A stretch of 64,000 nt of DNA from Caulobacteraceae bacterium (lineage in GTDB: Bacteria; Pseudomonadota; Alphaproteobacteria; Caulobacterales; Caulobacteraceae): assembly GCA_947478785.1 (NCBI GenBank), contig CANJXI010000004.1, positions 27,078-91,077 of the forward strand, in the 5' to 3' direction. Of the stretch, positions 59,168-64,000 are shown piece after piece (the stretch's first letter is position 1; each line of letters starts with the position of its first letter). The notes below the pieces were generated by a model. That model was given only the letters and a program-made list of their open reading frames with translations, made no database searches and had not been told where the DNA came from. Made by a program: the position numbers and the translations under genes.

Positions 59168-59763
59168 ACCGCCGCGCCGCCCTGGCCGCCGTCCTGGCGC
59201 TGGCCGCATGGCCCGCGCTGGCGGCCCGGATCGCGGCCGGGCCCGGCGACATGACGCTGGGCGATCCCAAGGCCCGCGTGAAGATCGTCGAATACGCCTC
59301 GCTCTCCTGCCCGCACTGCGCGCACTTCAACGAGGAGGTTTTCCCGACCCTGAAGGCGAAGTACATCGACACCGGCAAGGCCAGCTACACGCTCAAGGAG
59401 ATGCTGACCCCGCCCGCCCCGGTGGCCATGGCGGGCTTCCTCATCGCGCGCTGCGCGGGGCCCGCGAAATATTTCAACGTGGTCGACCAGGTGTTCCGCA
59501 GCCAGGACCGCTGGGACAACGGCAAGATCAAGCCGATCTTCCAGGAGATCGCGCTCGCCAACGGCCTCACCCAGGCCCAGTTCGACGCCTGCCTCAGCGA
59601 CGAGAAGACCCAGGTCGCCATGACCGAGCGGGTGCGCAAGGCCGCCGAGGACGACGGGATCGACTCCACCCCCACCGTCTTCGTCAACGGCAAGCTGGTG
59701 GCGACGCCGACGCTCCCCGAGCTGGAGGCCGCCATCGCCGCGGCCGGGAAGGGGCGGCGCTAG
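59164..59763 (+). CDS. DsbA-family thiol oxidoreductase (tandem paralogue)
   Basis: Signal peptide; EYASLSCPHCAHFN; TPTVFVNGKLV; 4-nt overlap with previous gene. Confidence 0.9.
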   Translation: MNRRAALAAVLALAAWPALAARIAAGPGDMTLGDPKARVKIVEYASLSCPHCAHFNEEVFPTLKAKYIDTGKASYTLKEMLTPPAPVAMAGFLIARCAGPAKYFNVVDQVFRSQDRWDNGKIKPIFQEIALANGLTQAQFDACLSDEKTQVAMTERVRKAAEDDGIDSTPTVFVNGKLVATPTLPELEAAIAAAGKGRR

Positions 59764-62700
59764 GTGCATTTCCAGCGGCTGCGTCTCGCGGGCTTCAAGT
59801 CCTTCGTCGATCCCACCGAGTTCCGGATCGAGCCCGGCGTCACCGGCATCGTCGGCCCCAACGGCTGCGGCAAGTCCAACCTGCTGGAGGCGCTGCGCTG
59901 GGTGATGGGCGCCAACTCCGCCAAGGCCATGCGGGCGGGCGGCATGGACGACGTGATCTTCGCCGGGGCCGACAAGCGCCCGGCCCGCAACCACGCCGAG
60001 GTGACGCTCACCATCGACAACGCCAGCCGCCAGGCGCCGGCGGCGTTCAACGACCATGCGGTGCTGGAGGTGGTCCGCCGCATCGACCGGGGCGCGGGCT
60101 CGACCTTCCGCATCAACGGCCGCGAGGTGCGCGCCCGCGACGTGCAGCTGCTGTTCGCCGACGCCTCCACCGGCTCCAACTCTCCCGCGCTGGTCCGCCA
60201 GGGCCAGATCTCCGAGCTGATCGCCGCCAAGCCGCAGAACCGCCGGATGATCCTGGAGGAGGCGGCCGGCGTCTCCGGCCTGCATTCCCGCCGCCACGAG
60301 GCCGAGCTCCGCCTGCGCGCCGCCGAGGCCAACCTCGCCCGCCTCGACGACGTGGCCCGCGAGCTGGAGGCCCTGGTCGGGCGCCTCAAGCGCGAGGCCC
60401 GCCAGGCCGAACGCTACAAGAAGCTGTCGGCCGAGCTGCGCGCCCTGCAGGGCGCCGTCCTCCACGCCCGCTGGGTCGAGGCCGCCGCCGCCGCCGAGCG
60501 GCTGGGCGCCGAGGCCTCCGCCGCCGTCAGCGCGGTCGAGCAGACCGCCCAGGCCTCAGCCGCCGCCACCACCCGCGCCGCCGGCGCCGAGGAGGCCATC
60601 AGGCCGCTGCGCGAAGCCGAGACCGTCGCCGCCGCCATCCTGCACAAGCTCGCCATCGACAAGGACCGCCTGGACCGCGAGCACGAGGCCCACGCCGCCG
60701 AACTGGCCCGCATCACTGGCGACCTCGAGCGCATCGGCGCGGACCAGGCCCGCGAGGCCCATATCGTCGAGGACGCCGATGCGGCCCTGAAGCGGCTGGC
60801 CGGCGATCTCCAGACACTGCAGGCCCAGATCGCCCAGGCCCCGGTCCGCGCGCCGCAGCTCCAGGCCGCGCTCGACGCCGCCGAGGCCGCGCGCGCGGCC
60901 GCCGACGCCGGCGTCGAGGCGCTCGCCGCCGAGCTGGCCGCCGGCGAGGCCCAGCGCCGCGCGCTGGCCACCCGGCTGGAGGAGGCGCAGGGCCGGCTGG
61001 CCCGCACCCGCCGCGCGCTCGACCAGGCGCGCCACGAGCGCCAGGCGCTAGGCGCCGCCGCCAATCCGCAGGCCGCCGCCGCCCGCGCCGAACTGCAAGC
61101 CGCCGAGGCCGCGCTCGCCGCCGCCCGCGCCGCGCTGGAGGCCGCCGACGAGGCCCGCGCGGCCGCGCAAGGCCAGGAGGCCGCCGCCCGCGAGGCCGCC
61201 CGCAAGCACGAGGACCAGTCGGGCCGCCTGACCGCCGAGGCCCGGGCCCTGGCCGGCCTCGTGGCCCAGGCCCGGCGCGGCGGCTTCGCGCCTGCGCTGG
61301 ACGTCGTCTCGCCGGACCGGGGTTACGAACAGGCCCTGGCCGCCGCCCTGGGCGACGACCTGGACGCGGCGCTCGATCGCGCGGCGCCCTCCTTCTGGGG
61401 CGGCCGCGACGCCCGGGCGCCGGCCTGGCCGGAGGGCGCGACCCCACTCGCCCCGCTGGTCAGGGCGCCGGCCGCGCTGGCTGCGCGCCTCGCCTTCACC
61501 GCCCTCGTCGACCGCGCCGACGGCGACCAGCTGCAGGCAGGCCTCGCCCCCGGCTGCCGGCTGGTCTCGAAGGAAGGCGACCTCTGGCGCTGGGACGGCT
61601 TCACCGCCCGGTCCGACGCGCCCAGGCCCGCCGCCGTCCGCCTGGAACAGAAGACCCGGCTGGCCGAGGTCGAGACCGAGATCGAGCGCCTGGAGCCCCT
61701 GGTCGCCGCCGGCCGCCGGGCGCTGGACGCCGCCCAGGCCCGCCTGCAGGCCGCCGAGGAGACCCTGCGCGAGGCCCGCCGCGCCCCGCCCCAGGCCGAG
61801 GCCCGCCTCGCCGCCGCCCGCGCGGCCCTGGAACGCTTCGACCGCGAGGCCGCCCGCCGCGAGGCCCAGGCCGCCTCGCTCGACGACGTCATCGCCCGCT
61901 TCGCGGCCGAGCTCGCCGAGCACGAGGCGGCGCTGGCCGAGGTCACCCAGGAAACCGCCGGCCCCGACGAAGCCCAGGGCCTCGCCGACCGCCTGGCCGC
62001 CGCCCGCGCCGCCGCCGGCCCGGCCCGCGAGGCCGCCGCCCAGGCCCGCGCCGACCTCGACGCCGAGCTTCGCGAACGCGACGGTCGCGCGCGGCGCCTG
62101 GAGACCCTGGAGCGCGACCGCCAGGACTGGTTTGCCCGCGCCCAGGCCGCCGCCAAGCGCCAGGGCGCGCTCGCCACGGCCCGCGAAAAGGCCCACGCCG
62201 ACCTCGCCCGCGCCAAGGCCGCTCCCGGCACGCTGGACGCCCGCCGCGCGACCCTGCTGGACGAACTCGCCACGGCCGAGGCCCGCCGCGCCAAGTCCTC
62301 CGACGCCCTGGCCACGGCCGAGCACGAACGCGCCGAGGCCGACCGGTCGCTGCGCGCCGCCGAGGCCGCCGCAGCCGAGGCCCGCGAGGTCCGCGCCAGC
62401 CTCGCCGCCCACGCCGAGGCCGCCCAACAGCGCCTCGCCGAAGTCACCGGCCAGATCCGCGAGACCGCCCGCGTTGAACCGGAAGAACTGGCGCGAAAAC
62501 TGGCCGAGGACGCCGTCGCCATCCCGGCCGGCGCCGACGGCATCGAGGCCCACATCCAGGGCCTGGAGCGCCAGCGCGACGCCATCGGCCCGGTCAACCT
62601 GCGCGCCGAGGAGGAGGCCGTCGAACACGGCGATCGGCTCGCCGCCATGCTGCACGAGCGCGCCGACCTGACCGGCGCCATCGCCCGCCTGCGCCAGGGC

Positions 62701-63207
62701 ATCGACGAGCTGAACGGCGAGGGCCGCGAGCGCCTGGTGGCCGCCTTCGAGGTGATCAACGAACACTTCAAGACGCTCTTCCAGGCCCTTTTCCAGGGCG
62801 GCCAGGCCGAGCTGCGCCTCGTCGAATCCGACGATCCCCTGGAGGCCGGCCTGGAGATCTACGCCTGCCCGCCCGGCAAGCGCATGGCGACCATGAGCCT
62901 GATGAGCGGCGGCGAGCAGGCGCTGACCGCCGCGGCCCTGATCTTCGCGGTCTTCCTGGCCAACCCGGCGCCCATCTGCGTCCTGGACGAGGTCGACGCC
63001 CCGCTCGACGACGCCAACGTCGACCGCTTCTGCAACCTGCTCGACGAGATGCGCCGCCGCACCGAGACCCGCTTCATCGCCATCACCCACAACCCGGTGA
63101 CCATGGCCCGCATGGACCGCCTGTTCGGCGTCACCATGGCCGAGCGCGGCGTGAGCCAGCTGGTCAGCGTCGACCTGCGCCAGGCCGAGGCGATGGCGGC
63201 GCAGTAG
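59764..63207 (+). CDS. smc: Chromosome segregation protein SMC
   Basis: 1147 aa, GTG start; [39 protein letters not shown]; coiled coils and hinge; [43 protein letters not shown]. Confidence 0.97.
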   Translation: MHFQRLRLAGFKSFVDPTEFRIEPGVTGIVGPNGCGKSNLLEALRWVMGANSAKAMRAGGMDDVIFAGADKRPARNHAEVTLTIDNASRQAPAAFNDHAVLEVVRRIDRGAGSTFRINGREVRARDVQLLFADASTGSNSPALVRQGQISELIAAKPQNRRMILEEAAGVSGLHSRRHEAELRLRAAEANLARLDDVARELEALVGRLKREARQAERYKKLSAELRALQGAVLHARWVEAAAAAERLGAEASAAVSAVEQTAQASAAATTRAAGAEEAIRPLREAETVAAAILHKLAIDKDRLDREHEAHAAELARITGDLERIGADQAREAHIVEDADAALKRLAGDLQTLQAQIAQAPVRAPQLQAALDAAEAARAAADAGVEALAAELAAGEAQRRALATRLEEAQGRLARTRRALDQARHERQALGAAANPQAAAARAELQAAEAALAAARAALEAADEARAAAQGQEAAAREAARKHEDQSGRLTAEARALAGLVAQARRGGFAPALDVVSPDRGYEQALAAALGDDLDAALDRAAPSFWGGRDARAPAWPEGATPLAPLVRAPAALAARLAFTALVDRADGDQLQAGLAPGCRLVSKEGDLWRWDGFTARSDAPRPAAVRLEQKTRLAEVETEIERLEPLVAAGRRALDAAQARLQAAEETLREARRAPPQAEARLAAARAALERFDREAARREAQAASLDDVIARFAAELAEHEAALAEVTQETAGPDEAQGLADRLAAARAAAGPAREAAAQARADLDAELRERDGRARRLETLERDRQDWFARAQAAAKRQGALATAREKAHADLARAKAAPGTLDARRATLLDELATAEARRAKSSDALATAEHERAEADRSLRAAEAAAAEAREVRASLAAHAEAAQQRLAEVTGQIRETARVEPEELARKLAEDAVAIPAGADGIEAHIQGLERQRDAIGPVNLRAEEEAVEHGDRLAAMLHERADLTGAIARLRQGIDELNGEGRERLVAAFEVINEHFKTLFQALFQGGQAELRLVESDDPLEAGLEIYACPPGKRMATMSLMSGGEQALTAAALIFAVFLANPAPICVLDEVDAPLDDANVDRFCNLLDEMRRRTETRFIAITHNPVTMARMDRLFGVTMAERGVSQLVSVDLRQAEAMAAQ

Positions 63208-63240
63208 GCCGGGGTGAGGCCCGCGACGCGCCATCAGTAG

Positions 63241-63269
63241 AAGTTGGCTTTCGGCCAGAAGGCCAACTT
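63241..63269. other. Hairpin downstream of smc
   Basis: AAGTTGGC-N13-GCCAACTT perfect 8-bp arms, about 30 nt after the smc stop; weak T tract. Confidence 0.5.
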
Positions 63270-63379
63270 CCCCCTTAGCGATACCTGACGCCCTAATCGG
63301 CCCACGTCCAATTTTGTCAGGGCGCCGCTGCAAACCGTTAACCATCTGGGTCGTAACGGCAGGAGATGGAGGCACCGCG

Positions 63380-63907
63380 ATGTCCGAGCTGCTCACCATC
63401 GGGTACGAGGGAAGTACCCCCGATGCATTTGATGCTGCGCTGGCTGCGGCCGGCGTGGAGCTTGTCGTCGACGTGCGCGCTGTCGCCGCCTCCCGGCGGC
63501 GAGGTTTCGCCAAGACCGCGCTGTCCGGCCGTCTGATCGACGCAGGCATCCACTATATTCATCTGCGCGAACTCGGGGATCCGAAGCCCGGACGCGACGC
63601 TGCCCGGGCCGGTCGGTGGGCAGAATTCCGATCGATCTTCTCAGCCCACTTGGCAACGCCGGATGCGGTCGACGGTCTCGCACGACTGTCCGAACTCGCT
63701 CTCCGCCAGCGCACGGCGCTTCTATGTTACGAGGCTGATGCCAGCCAGTGCCACCGGACCATCGTTGCGGAGAGGGTTGCACGAGGTTGCAAATTGGTCG
63801 TTGCTCACCTCCAAGCTTCACCATTTGCGACGGGAAGGCATGAGCGGGACCGGTCGTGTCCCGGGAGGTGGTGTAGCTCCCCGGCGGTAGCTTCGCCGCT
63901 CGCGTAG
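63380..63907 (+). CDS. DUF488 family protein
   Basis: MSELLTIGYEGSTPDAFDAALAAAGVELVVDVRAVAASRRRGFAKTALS; ALLCYEADASQCHRTIVAERV. Confidence 0.85.
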   Translation: MSELLTIGYEGSTPDAFDAALAAAGVELVVDVRAVAASRRRGFAKTALSGRLIDAGIHYIHLRELGDPKPGRDAARAGRWAEFRSIFSAHLATPDAVDGLARLSELALRQRTALLCYEADASQCHRTIVAERVARGCKLVVAHLQASPFATGRHERDRSCPGRWCSSPAVASPLA

Positions 63908-63948
63908 CGCGCCTCTCACAAGGCGCCGTAGCGAGCGAGCGGCGAAGC
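63890..63948. repeat. Inverted repeat at the DUF488 3' end
   Basis: GCTTCGCCGCTCGC (63890-63903) and GCGAGCGGCGAAGC (63935-63948): perfect 14-bp arms. Confidence 0.8.
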
Positions 63949-64000
63949 GGTAGTCATCCGCGGTCTTCGGTAGGGTCGGGTTTGCTGACGCAACTCTGAC

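Noticed and set aside
59208-62477. 1089-aa plus-strand ORF overlapping dsbA-like and smc
   Set aside because: Out-of-frame shadow; Arg/Gly/Pro low-complexity translation without domains, while the SMC frame has all motifs.
61048-63549. 833-aa minus-strand ORF antisense to smc
   Set aside because: Shadow ORF of the Ala-rich coiled coil; no recognisable motif or plausible start context.

Overview
High-GC alphaproteobacterial chromosome segment. CcrM with a CtrA-like box, an rsaD/rsaE-like type I secretion pair with an RTX protein, and the lipid-A operon content all suggest Caulobacteraceae (Caulobacter/Phenylobacterium-like); this is an inference, no search was run. Left half (about 1-36.8 kb): a surface-glycan/S-layer-like locus. 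It contains glycosyltransferases, two sulfotransferases, a GH99/WbsX-like protein, two TPR-glycosyltransferase proteins, a CDP-hexose branch (rfbF, rfbG, sugar C-methyltransferase, epimerase, reductase), a CmcI-like protein, and a T1SS ABC/HlyD pair next to a GGxGxD-repeat protein. phoR-phoU-phoB follow (no pst genes between them), then a methyltransferase/pyruvyltransferase-like fusion. Right half: mostly housekeeping genes (purD, lpxK-waaA-CDF-DUF374-msbA, DUF4170-cysQ-pmbA, ubiD-like, lipocalin, ggt, osmC, ccrM, mutY, dciA-like, tandem dsbA-like, smc, DUF488). The most unusual signals are: (1) a roughly 37-residue repeat module (HPLFDxxWYLxQxPDVAxAGxxPLxHYLxxGxxEGRxP) in three neighbouring proteins, including one made almost only of repeats that looks like a catalytic-domain-less copy of its neighbour; (2) the RTX/T1SS/glycosylation linkage; (3) a Pho box before phoR with pst genes absent; (4) a CtrA/GANTC arrangement before ccrM; (5) several families of paired-hairpin intergenic repeats, two of them exactly at convergent gene junctions. 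No tRNA, rRNA, CRISPR, transposase or prophage was seen.
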